Shown: positions 1 through 7,428 of the stretch, piece by piece
Layout: each line of letters starts with the position of its first letter
Numbering within the stretch: the first letter of the stretch is position 1
Assembly (NCBI GenBank): GCA_016744875.1
Contig: JADGDL010000017.1
Location: forward strand, 1 to 37,861
Length of the DNA stretch: 37,861 nt
Direction of reading: 5' to 3'
Origin: Sulfurovum sp.
GTDB taxonomy: Bacteria; Campylobacterota; Campylobacteria; Campylobacterales; Sulfurovaceae
The notes under the pieces: model-generated
Databases searched by the model: none
The model's input: the letters and a program-made list of their open reading frames with translations, nothing else
What the model was told of the DNA's origin: nothing
Program-made: the position numbers and the translations under genes

Positions 1-1
1 A

Positions 2-1198
2 CTGGACTCTTTGATGATGGTAGAAAAACCTACAGTGCGTTTAAAAGCAAAACTTATGTTTCGTGCTGAACATGAATTAGAGAAACCTTTTTACCCCGTT
101 TTCTTTGCTGATGATAAAATAACACTGGCGCTTTCGACTGCTTTGAAAAATAAAGGTATTCATGCTGTGTATTGTGACCAAGTACCGACACTTCGTGTTG
201 CCACAGCTTTAAATGAACATCTCATCATTACAACAGGACGTGATATGTTGCCGTGGAGTACACCTATGTCTTTAAAACATGCTTCATTTTGTGAGTTTGG
301 TGATTTTCAGGCTTATGGAGATACACATGGATTGAAAGTGGATAGAAAACTTGACTTGGGAGATCGACCTTTTATACGCTATGTGGCGAATGAGGAGACA
401 TCCACAGTGAGTAAGGCTATACGTTTTGAACCAGCACATGCAGCGCAGCGATCTGTTGTTTTAGAGCATCAACTTGAAGGCCAATCCCTCTGCGGTATAC
501 ATTTTAGCCGTGACCATAGATCTCATATATTTTCTTATTCGGACAAGATAGGGTATACACCTATGGTACTGTTCAGGGATGATGACATTATTCAACCTAG
601 AGATATGCTTGAAGCGATTGCATCTATGGATGAGGGTGGCATGCGATTGGTTGAAAACTTTAAAAATACGTTCCCTGACTTACATGAAAAGATAGAAAAG
701 ATAGAATTTAAGAAGCATACAGATATCTCTGATATTACAAAAGTTTGGTCTATTGCAGCTGTATTCATCGGTATCTATGAAGGTGATGATGCACTAAGAT
801 CATGTGAAGTACTTGAGAGTACTGCCATTGAGTTTGGTGGAAAATCAGGCCCACGCATTGATTATAAGGTCATCAGTACAGACGAAGGTTACCAGATCGA
901 CCTAAGACTTGCCATACGTTCGGCTATGAGTTTTAAACTGGCTGGACTAGATGATTACCTGCTTAGTTTTGGATTTATCGATTCGTTGGCAGATCTTGTA
1001 GCAGAGCAGGCAGAAAATGCTGACTCAAATGTTGGTATTAAGGGTGTAACACTGAGTGGGGGACTGTTTGAAAATCGTCAGTTAATTATGCGAACCTATA
1101 ATTCACTTAGTATGAATTTTCCTATCCATAGAAATAAATGTCTGAGTATAGACAATGTCAATGTCGCTATTGGGGCATTGACACTCGGAAGCGAATAG
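2..1198 (+). CDS. HypF-like protein with Kae1-type C-terminus, 5' end beyond window
   Basis: The reading frame is open to the left edge, so the true start may lie outside; the first in-frame candidates are TTG at 11 and ATG at 14. The last 60 residues contain VTLSGGLFENRQL followed by a NVAIGAL stretch. This is the ending typical of the Kae1/HypF carbamoyltransferase fold (usual form SGGVFQN...GGIALGQ). HypF transfers a carbamoyl group during NiFe-hydrogenase CN ligand synthesis. The acylphosphatase, zinc-finger and YrdC domains that precede this domain in full HypF (about 750 aa) are not recognisable in the visible 399 codons, so this is either the end of a larger protein or a shortened paralogue. 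No other hydrogenase gene is in the window. Family assignment rests mainly on the C-terminal motif. Confidence 0.5.
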   Translation: MDSLMMVEKPTVRLKAKLMFRAEHELEKPFYPVFFADDKITLALSTALKNKGIHAVYCDQVPTLRVATALNEHLIITTGRDMLPWSTPMSLKHASFCEFGDFQAYGDTHGLKVDRKLDLGDRPFIRYVANEETSTVSKAIRFEPAHAAQRSVVLEHQLEGQSLCGIHFSRDHRSHIFSYSDKIGYTPMVLFRDDDIIQPRDMLEAIASMDEGGMRLVENFKNTFPDLHEKIEKIEFKKHTDISDITKVWSIAAVFIGIYEGDDALRSCEVLESTAIEFGGKSGPRIDYKVISTDEGYQIDLRLAIRSAMSFKLAGLDDYLLSFGFIDSLADLVAEQAENADSNVGIKGVTLSGGLFENRQLIMRTYNSLSMNFPIHRNKCLSIDNVNVAIGALTLGSE

Positions 1199-1204
1199 AC
1201 TAGA

Positions 1205-1225
1205 TACAATCAATTGTGCTACAAT
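1205..1225 (+). promoter_or_regulatory. Two candidate -10 boxes before the AsmA-like gene
   Basis: TACAAT occurs at 1205-1210 and again at 1220-1225, each in an AT-rich setting and without a clear -35, as is usual in Campylobacterota promoters. Either would give a leader of roughly 50-70 nt. Confidence 0.35.
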
Positions 1226-1283
1226 GTGAACATAAAAGAGGCATTGAAAAATGTCCCTGATATGTTTAAGAACGGAGTAGCAT

Positions 1284-3290
1284 ATGCGTTATTTTATCAT
1301 CACTTTTTTAGTCATCATCCTTGCCATACAGGGTGTACTTCTCATGCTCTTTTCTGCAACAGGAAATGACCTCTTACTACCTCACCTGAATGCCCACCTC
1401 AAGGAAGATATTAAAAAATATAAAGTAGAAGTCTCAGGCTTTAGATTGGGACTAAATACCCTCTCTTTTGTCGCCAAGGTCAATGACAGTGTTGATGTTA
1501 AAGCCCAGGGGGAAGTTGATCTCTTCGACCAAACGTTCGATCTGGACTATACCTTGGAAGCAGATGAGATCAAAACACAAACGATCACACTCAAAGAAGA
1601 TATCAATATCAAAGGTAATGTCAAAGGGCATGAGGAAGATATGAAGATCAGAGGAAAAGGTTTAGCCTTTGAATCACAGATAGCGTTTGATCTTCGTAGG
1701 GTAGAGGATACCTTGCAAGATATAAAGATCAATATGCAAAAAGCAGAGATAGGTAAAATACTTGCTGTTTTAAATAAAAATGCTTATGCAGAAGGTCTGC
1801 TTACACTAGAAGTAGATATGCCAAAGTTTGATGCCAACAATCCTCAAGGGAAGGCCAAGATATTTATACCACGTATGACTCTGAATGCAGAGAAGATCTC
1901 CAAAGACTTTGATATTCATTTGCCTGACAAAACATTGATCTCAGCAGACTTTTTGGCAACTTCAAAAGAAGACCTTATTTCTTTAGAAGGAACATTACAA
2001 AGTAATTTAGCCAATTTGGACATCTCAAAAGGAAGCTATGATCCCCTCACGAAGAAGATGGATGCCAATTATTATCTTGAAGTGAATGACCTGTCAAAGT
2101 TTAATGCACTTGCTAAGAGAGAACTTCTGGGTACTTTAGATATAGCAGGCAGAGTAAGTCAAAACAAGGATGTCCTACAGCTTTCTGGAAGTACAAAAAG
2201 TTTTGGCGGAGAGAGTGACTTCGTATATAAAGATGATGATTTAAAACTTATATTTAATAATATTAAAATAGAGACTTTACTCTATAAACTGGGAGAGAAG
2301 AACTATATATCAGGCAGGACAACGGCTAACATTCATCTTAGCAGTGTTAAAAAAGGTACGGGAACCTTTGATGCACAGGTTAAAGGCAATGTCAATACCA
2401 AAGTGGTCAAAGAAAAAACGAAAACAGATCTTGGTGAAACATTTTATGTAAATGCACAACTAAAAGGTGATGTAAAAGAAAAGAAGATCTTTTCGCATAT
2501 TGTTTTAGATACAAGCATGGCAAAGTTAAAGGCAGAGCGTTTTGTGTATGATCTTGAGAAGCGATCTTTGTACTCAGACTATACCATGGATATACCCGAT
2601 ATGCGAAAACTTGAACCTTTAACGCGAAAAGATTTTAAAGGTAATATGTATATGACCGGTGAGATCAAAAAAGAGAAAGATCTTGTTATTACAGGGCAGG
2701 GTAAAGAGTTTGACGGGAGTGTAGACTTTAGACTGCTCAATGATAATCTTAAAGCAGATATAAAAGGAGCAACGGTATCTAAAGTGATGTTTATGTTTGG
2801 ATATCCTCAAGTAATAGAGGCGATCTCAGAAGCAAAAGCAGACTACAATGTTAAAAAGCGTAAAGGAACAGTGTACGGTACGTTAGATAATGCCAGGATA
2901 TTACCATCCAGACTTACCGCAATGCTTGAACAGTATGCAGGTATGGATCTTACACATGAACGATTTAACAACAGTAAGTTTGTAGCAAAAATAGATAAGA
3001 AGATCATACACTTCACCTTGGATGCTACGAATAAACGTAACTACATAAAAGTGACGAAAGGGTTTTTAGACAAAAGTACAGATGCACTACGTGCGCATGT
3101 CGATGTAGAAATGGAAGGTAAAGATATCTCTGCAATTATACAAGGTACAGTTGATCAGCCAAAGATAAGTTTAAATTCATCGAAATACTTGGAAAAGAAG
3201 ATCAATAAAAAACTTGATACATTGATCGATAAAAATATAAAAGGAGAGAATGCCCAACAGCTGAAAAGCTTGTTAAAAGGCTTTTTTTAG
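1284..3290 (+). CDS. AsmA/TamB-like envelope protein, membrane anchored
   Basis: This 668-aa protein has one N-terminal hydrophobic helix (about residues 3-25) followed by a long region rich in alternating beta-strand patterns (repeated KGxxxG and DLxIxG-type turns). Its C-terminal segment, around AIIQGTVDQPKISL, resembles the end of AsmA-like proteins. Proteins of this type span the periplasm as long beta-groove bridges and are linked to phospholipid transport or outer-membrane homeostasis; that role is inferred here. The ATG is preceded by GGAG at 1274-1277. Two TACAAT boxes (1205-1210 and 1220-1225) lie upstream, so it probably has its own promoter. It converges on the next gene with no spacing: its TAG ends at 3290 and the neighbour's stop begins at 3291. 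Hypothetical in detail. Confidence 0.7.
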   Translation: MRYFIITFLVIILAIQGVLLMLFSATGNDLLLPHLNAHLKEDIKKYKVEVSGFRLGLNTLSFVAKVNDSVDVKAQGEVDLFDQTFDLDYTLEADEIKTQTITLKEDINIKGNVKGHEEDMKIRGKGLAFESQIAFDLRRVEDTLQDIKINMQKAEIGKILAVLNKNAYAEGLLTLEVDMPKFDANNPQGKAKIFIPRMTLNAEKISKDFDIHLPDKTLISADFLATSKEDLISLEGTLQSNLANLDISKGSYDPLTKKMDANYYLEVNDLSKFNALAKRELLGTLDIAGRVSQNKDVLQLSGSTKSFGGESDFVYKDDDLKLIFNNIKIETLLYKLGEKNYISGRTTANIHLSSVKKGTGTFDAQVKGNVNTKVVKEKTKTDLGETFYVNAQLKGDVKEKKIFSHIVLDTSMAKLKAERFVYDLEKRSLYSDYTMDIPDMRKLEPLTRKDFKGNMYMTGEIKKEKDLVITGQGKEFDGSVDFRLLNDNLKADIKGATVSKVMFMFGYPQVIEAISEAKADYNVKKRKGTVYGTLDNARILPSRLTAMLEQYAGMDLTHERFNNSKFVAKIDKKIIHFTLDATNKRNYIKVTKGFLDKSTDALRAHVDVEMEGKDISAIIQGTVDQPKISLNSSKYLEKKINKKLDTLIDKNIKGENAQQLKSLLKGFF

Positions 3291-3680
3291 TTAAGGTCTT
3301 TTAAACTGTTTTACAGCAGATCTTCTACTGGCATTTGCAAAACCTATGGCCATTTTTACGATCCAAAGCAAAATAAGTGCTGCAATGATCTCGTAACCTA
3401 TCGCCCAGGTCAAGAAGAATGACGAACCTTCATTGATGGATAAAAAACGATCTACATTGGCTTCTGCAACAAAAAAGAAAAGAAAAAGCAGACCCATAAT
3501 ATATGGCAGTGATATAATGTAAATAGTGAGAAATATTTTCTCAAATCCCTCTGGGAAAAAGAGTGGTGTCTCTGCAAGATCAACCTCTTGTTGTGAGAAC
3601 TTAGTATTTCTGTTTTGGATAGGTTTTTCTTTTGAAGAATGTATCGTTGATGCTGCTTGTGTAACCTTATTTTCTACCAT
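3291..3680 (-). CDS. Small two-helix membrane protein downstream of a riboswitch-like leader
   Basis: This 129-aa protein of unknown function has a polar N-terminal third (residues 1-45, rich in K, Q and S). Two hydrophobic helices follow (about 50-72 and 87-110), then a short basic tail (RRSAVKQFKRP). The ATG at 3680 is preceded on the minus strand by GGGAGA. The leader between promoter and start contains a sequence resembling a c-di-GMP-I riboswitch (about 3718-3786), so expression may respond to a cyclic dinucleotide. The 3' end abuts the AsmA-like gene convergently. No catalytic motif is visible and no function is proposed. Confidence 0.75.
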   Translation of the reverse strand: MVENKVTQAASTIHSSKEKPIQNRNTKFSQQEVDLAETPLFFPEGFEKIFLTIYIISLPYIMGLLFLFFFVAEANVDRFLSINEGSSFFLTWAIGYEIIAALILLWIVKMAIGFANASRRSAVKQFKRP

Positions 3681-3717
3681 AAAGTCTCCCGGTTTATTTG
3701 ATGAAAATAAATCAATT

Positions 3718-3786
3718 ATAGAACCCGATTGCCTTAAGAAGATAAGACCCGTGGTTTTCCTTACTATCTTCGCAGGTAGTTTGGGA
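3718..3786 (-). promoter_or_regulatory. Candidate c-di-GMP-I (GEMM) riboswitch, degenerate
   Basis: Read on the minus strand, the leader runs CCCAAACTACCT, then GCGA, then AGATAGTAAGG, AAAACCACGGGTCTTA, and ends AAGGCAATCGGGTT. The order matches the GEMM-I layout: a CAAAC entry, a P2 stem (ACTACCT/AGATAGT, one C-A mismatch) closed by a GNRA loop (GCGA), a purine-rich GGAAAACC joining segment, the CCACGGGTCT block, a short P3 (CTTA/TAAG), and a GGCAATCGGGTT block. The usual GGACGCAAAGCC joiner is only partly kept. A -10-like TATTAT lies just upstream (3798-3803, minus). Downstream, TTTATTT/AAATAAA (7 bp) can form a hairpin close to the Shine-Dalgarno and could be the expression platform. Identified by motif resemblance only. 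Confidence 0.45.
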
Positions 3787-3884
3787 TAATTTTTTAATAT
3801 AATAACAACATATAGGTTAATATCAAATTAATTAAGCTATCAAATCTATAGTGAAATATGAGCGACCTCTAACAGTGATTTCGT

Positions 3885-3890
3885 TAAAAT
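3885..3890 (+). promoter_or_regulatory. Candidate -10 box of polA
   Basis: TAAAAT lies 22 nt before the polA TTG. The rest of the 232-bp divergent gap holds the minus-strand riboswitch-like leader and AT-rich sequence. Confidence 0.35.
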
Positions 3891-3912
3891 ACATAAAAAA
3901 CTAGGCAACCTT

Positions 3913-6606
3913 TTGAAAACTATCACAATTATCGATACTTTTGGCTTCTTCTTCCGTTCTTACTTTGCACTTCCTCCTTTACGAAACTCTGACGGATTTC
4001 CTACCGGACTGCTCACAGGCTTTGCAAACCTAGTGCATGCTTTGCATCGTGATCACAGTACAGATTATCTGGTGTTTGCTTTGGATGCAAAAGGGAAGAC
4101 CTTTAGAAATGACATTTACCCCCAATACAAAGCCAACCGTGATCCTGCGCCAGATGATCTGGTAAAACAGTTACCTGTAGCTATAGAGTGGATAGAACAG
4201 ATGGGCTTTGCAAATCTTTCACGTGAAGGATATGAAGCCGACGATGTCATCACAACAGTTACAAAATTTGCTAAAGAAAAAGGTTTAAAAGTACGCATTG
4301 TCTCTCATGATAAAGACCTTTATCAGATGATTGAAGATGGACAGGTAGAGATGTATGACTCGGTCAAGCGTGCTGTGGTAAATGAACAGACCTGTATAGA
4401 CAAGTTTGGTGTGCATCCCAAAGACTTTGTGAATTTTCAAGCCATTTTAGGTGACAGCTCTGACAATGTACCCGGTGTGAAAGGCATAGGTAAAGTGGGC
4501 GCATCAAAGCTTATCAATCAGTACCATACCCTTGAAGCGATCTATGAAGATATAGAAAACTGTGGAACACCACGTATACAAAAACTGCTTTTAGAGAGTA
4601 AGGAACAAGCATTTATGTCTCGTGATCTTGTGACCATGCGTACAGATGTCTTTAAAGATATGGATGTTGAGAGTTTTGTGTTTGAAAATAAGAATTATCT
4701 CTCCTGTCTGCTTGAAGAGTTTGAACAGTATGAGATGAAACAAGCCATCGCTAAAGCAAAAGTAGGGATGGAGAGTACAGATATCTTACCTGAAAGAGTA
4801 GAGCCCAAAAAACCTGCATTTACTTTTGAAGCGATCACTTTAGATACAAAAGAAAAACTCTCCGGTATTTTAGAGAGCATCCCTTCAGATGCTATCGTTG
4901 CATTTGATACAGAGACTACAGGATTAGATACAAAAACAGCCAAAATGGTTGGTTTTTCTTTTTGTTTTGAGAGAACCAAAGCGTACTATGTGCCCGTAGC
5001 GCACAGTTATCTGGGTGTGGAAGATCAGGTAAGTGTAGATGATGCTGTCAGTGCATTGCAAAAACTTTTAAAACACCAGATAGTTGGTCAAAATCTGAAG
5101 TTTGACTTCTCTTTACTCTACAATCAGTATGATTTTGCACCTGTGATCCCCTATGCCGATACGATGATCATGGCATGGCTTTCAAATCCGGGTACTAAGG
5201 TTGGTTTGGATACTTTGGCAAAACAGTATTTTAAGTATGAGATGAAACCTTTTAAAGAGATGGTAAAAAAAGGTGAAGATTTTTCAGCTGTTGATATCGC
5301 TGATGCTACTTTTTATGCTGCAGAAGATGCATGGATGACATTTTTACTTTACGGCGCCATTAAGAAAAAAATGGAACTCTCATCTTTGACCCATCTTCTG
5401 ACTGAAGCCAAAAATGTTGAGTATCCGTTTATGAATGTACTTATGCGCATGGAGCGTTTAGGTATAAAGATCGACCCCTCTGTGCTTGTAAAACTTCAAA
5501 AAACACTCTCTGCGGATCTACAGACATTAACAGAAGAGATATATGCTCTTTGTGAATCTGAATTTAACATCAAGTCACCTAAACAACTCGGAGAGATACT
5601 TTTTCAAAAGCTGGGATTAAAAGGCGGTAAGAAAACAAAGACAGGTTACAGTACCAACGAAGCTGTACTTAGTGGACTTCTGGGGGAACACCCTGTGATA
5701 GAAAAAATCCTTGCGTATCGTGAGTATCAAAAGATCCTTTCTACCTATGTTGAGCCTTTGTTAAAGTTGGCAAATGCAGATGATGAGAGCCGCATCTATA
5801 CCTCTTTCGGACAGACAGGAACAGCTACAGGTCGTCTTTCTTCTAGAGACCCGAATTTACAGAATATACCTGTGCGTTCTGCACTGGGACGTTCAGTTAG
5901 AGAAGCATTTGTAGCCAAAGAGGGCTATAAACTGGTCTCTATAGATTACTCTCAGATCGAACTTCGTCTGCTTGCACACTTCTCAAAAGATGCAGCACTT
6001 CTGGATGCATTTAACAACGGTGTGGACATCCACCTGGCAACTTCCATCAAACTTTTTGGTGAAGAAGAGGCTAAAGAGAAGAGAAGCTTTGCAAAGTCAG
6101 TGAATTTTGGTCTGCTTTACGGCATGGGACCTAAAAAGCTTTCAGATGAGCTTGGTATCTCTTCAGGTGAGGCAAAAGAGATCATCGCTAACTATTTTGC
6201 ATCATTTCCTACTGTGAAGAACTTTTTAGAAGGCATACAGGAAAGAGTGAAGATAGATGGTTATGTGGAGACGATCTTAAAAAGAAGACGTATCTTTGAT
6301 TATGAAGCTGCAAACGGTATGCAAAAAGCAGCGTTTATGCGTGAATCTGTCAACACAGTATTTCAAGGTTCTGCTGCGGATCTCATAAAACTTTCTATGA
6401 ATGAGATAGACGCGATGATAGAAGATGAAAAGCTTGACGCTTTTATGCTCTTACAAATACATGATGAACTTATCTTCGAAGTCAAAGAAGAGAGAGTAGA
6501 AGAAATAAGCAAACGTTTTGTACATTCGATGGCAAATGTATTGAAACTGGGTGTGCCTTTGGAATGTTCAGTATCTGTTGGAGACTCATGGGGTGAGTTG
6601 AAGTAA
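3913..6606 (+). CDS. polA: DNA polymerase I
   Basis: This 897-aa enzyme of normal length fills gaps and removes RNA primers in replication and excision repair. An N-terminal 5'-3' exonuclease (FEN-type, about 1-290) carries acidic clusters such as EADDVI and the helix-hairpin-helix segment GVKGIGKVGA. A 3'-5' proofreading domain (about 310-490) keeps ExoI (DTET, D332), ExoII (NLKFD) and ExoIII (YAAED), so proofreading looks intact, which is not true of every bacterial Pol I. The polymerase domain has TATGRLSSRDPNLQN, motif A DYSQIELR (D678), motif B KSVNFGLLYG (K728) and motif C HDE (850-852). The start is TTG with a weak AGG 7-8 nt upstream; no better start precedes the FGFFFRSYFALPP motif. 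Its stop overlaps the next gene's ATG (TAATG), so the two are probably co-translated. Confidence 0.98.
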   Translation: MKTITIIDTFGFFFRSYFALPPLRNSDGFPTGLLTGFANLVHALHRDHSTDYLVFALDAKGKTFRNDIYPQYKANRDPAPDDLVKQLPVAIEWIEQMGFANLSREGYEADDVITTVTKFAKEKGLKVRIVSHDKDLYQMIEDGQVEMYDSVKRAVVNEQTCIDKFGVHPKDFVNFQAILGDSSDNVPGVKGIGKVGASKLINQYHTLEAIYEDIENCGTPRIQKLLLESKEQAFMSRDLVTMRTDVFKDMDVESFVFENKNYLSCLLEEFEQYEMKQAIAKAKVGMESTDILPERVEPKKPAFTFEAITLDTKEKLSGILESIPSDAIVAFDTETTGLDTKTAKMVGFSFCFERTKAYYVPVAHSYLGVEDQVSVDDAVSALQKLLKHQIVGQNLKFDFSLLYNQYDFAPVIPYADTMIMAWLSNPGTKVGLDTLAKQYFKYEMKPFKEMVKKGEDFSAVDIADATFYAAEDAWMTFLLYGAIKKKMELSSLTHLLTEAKNVEYPFMNVLMRMERLGIKIDPSVLVKLQKTLSADLQTLTEEIYALCESEFNIKSPKQLGEILFQKLGLKGGKKTKTGYSTNEAVLSGLLGEHPVIEKILAYREYQKILSTYVEPLLKLANADDESRIYTSFGQTGTATGRLSSRDPNLQNIPVRSALGRSVREAFVAKEGYKLVSIDYSQIELRLLAHFSKDAALLDAFNNGVDIHLATSIKLFGEEEAKEKRSFAKSVNFGLLYGMGPKKLSDELGISSGEAKEIIANYFASFPTVKNFLEGIQERVKIDGYVETILKRRRIFDYEAANGMQKAAFMRESVNTVFQGSAADLIKLSMNEIDAMIEDEKLDAFMLLQIHDELIFEVKEERVEEISKRFVHSMANVLKLGVPLECSVSVGDSWGELK

Positions 6607-7304
6607 TGATAAATGAAAATTATATACAACTCCCAAGAGGAAAGTTCTTTATGGGAACAGATGATGAAGATGCTTTAGATAGAGAAAAACCCAGACATGA
6701 AGTGATCATTGATTATGATATTGCAATGGCAAAATATTTGGTGACAGTGGAAGACTATATGTTATATGCACAGGCTACTGGTGCTGAAGTACCAGAAGAT
6801 AGGCATGAACATTTGGGCTTAGATGTACCTGTTCGTCGTGTACGTTGGACAGAGGCTATTGCCTATGCACAGTGGAAAAGTAAGCGTGAAGGTAAAAGAT
6901 ATAGACTACCTACTGAAGCAGAGTGGGAATATGCTTGTCGTGCAGGTAATGCGAATAGGTTTTGTTTTGGTGATGATGACTCTATGTTAGGAGCGTATGC
7001 CTGGTATGCTCAAAATGCTGAAAAAGTGACCCATAATGTTGGTACTAGAAAACCAAATGCATGGGGACTCTATGATATGCATGGTAATGTCTGGGAATGG
7101 TGTTTAGATAGATATGCAGATGACTATACTAAAACCCCTTGTGATGGCTCTGCATATGGTGTAGTCAATGATAAAGGCAGGGTACTTCGTGGAGGTTCAT
7201 ACAATGCTGACTCCCAAAAATGTACTTCTACCTCACGTATCAATCTTGGCTCAGGTGGAAAAAATTATTTTATAGGCTTCAGGTTAGTATTAGAGATTAA
7301 TTAG
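6606..7304 (+). CDS. SUMF1/formylglycine-generating-enzyme-like protein, likely non-FGE
   Basis: This 232-aa single-domain protein of the SUMF1 (FGE-sulfatase) family has the hallmarks RLPTEAEWEYACRAG, WGLYDMHGNVWEWC, VLRGGSY and a C-terminal GFRLV. True FGE oxidises a sulfatase cysteine using two copper-binding cysteines in the segment after GGSY. Here GGSYNADSQKC has alanine where the first cysteine would align and keeps only the second. It is therefore probably a SUMF1-fold protein with another role (ligand binding or a different oxidation) rather than a sulfatase activator, and no sulfatase gene is in the window. The ATG overlaps the polA stop (TAATG), implying translational coupling to polA, an unexpected partner. 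There is no signal peptide, so it is cytoplasmic. Confidence 0.85.
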   Translation: MINENYIQLPRGKFFMGTDDEDALDREKPRHEVIIDYDIAMAKYLVTVEDYMLYAQATGAEVPEDRHEHLGLDVPVRRVRWTEAIAYAQWKSKREGKRYRLPTEAEWEYACRAGNANRFCFGDDDSMLGAYAWYAQNAEKVTHNVGTRKPNAWGLYDMHGNVWEWCLDRYADDYTKTPCDGSAYGVVNDKGRVLRGGSYNADSQKCTSTSRINLGSGGKNYFIGFRLVLEIN

Positions 7305-7320
7305 GTAACACTCTATAATG

Positions 7321-7363
7321 ATTTATTTATAATCATAAATAAATAATCCCAATTAATATTGGG
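7321..7363. repeat. Two adjacent AT-rich palindromes before ccsBA
   Basis: ATTTATTTAT-AATC-ATAAATAAAT (7321-7344) is a perfect 10-bp inverted repeat. CCCAAT-TAAT-ATTGGG (7348-7363) is a 6-bp one immediately after it. They sit between the SUMF1-like stop and the ccsBA promoter. Neither has a downstream T-run, so they may be operator sites or a weak terminator for the polA operon. Confidence 0.5.
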
Positions 7364-7378
7364 TTAGTAAACATCGGC

Positions 7379-7384
7379 TATAAT
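7379..7384 (+). promoter_or_regulatory. -10 box of ccsBA
   Basis: A perfect TATAAT lies 45 nt before the ATG. There is no convincing -35. An AAGGA ribosome site (7416-7420) and AGGGA follow. Confidence 0.55.
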
Positions 7385-7428
7385 CTTTTTAATTATGCCT
7401 TTAAGGGCTTATCAAAAGGATACAGGGA

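Noticed and set aside
1251..1280. Nine-codon ORF (ATG to TAG) just before the AsmA-like gene, its stop in the ribosome site.
   Set aside because: Too short and without its own ribosome site or attenuator structure; likely chance.
6606..7304. Annotation as a true formylglycine-generating enzyme.
   Set aside because: The first active-site cysteine position after GGSY is alanine and no sulfatase is nearby.
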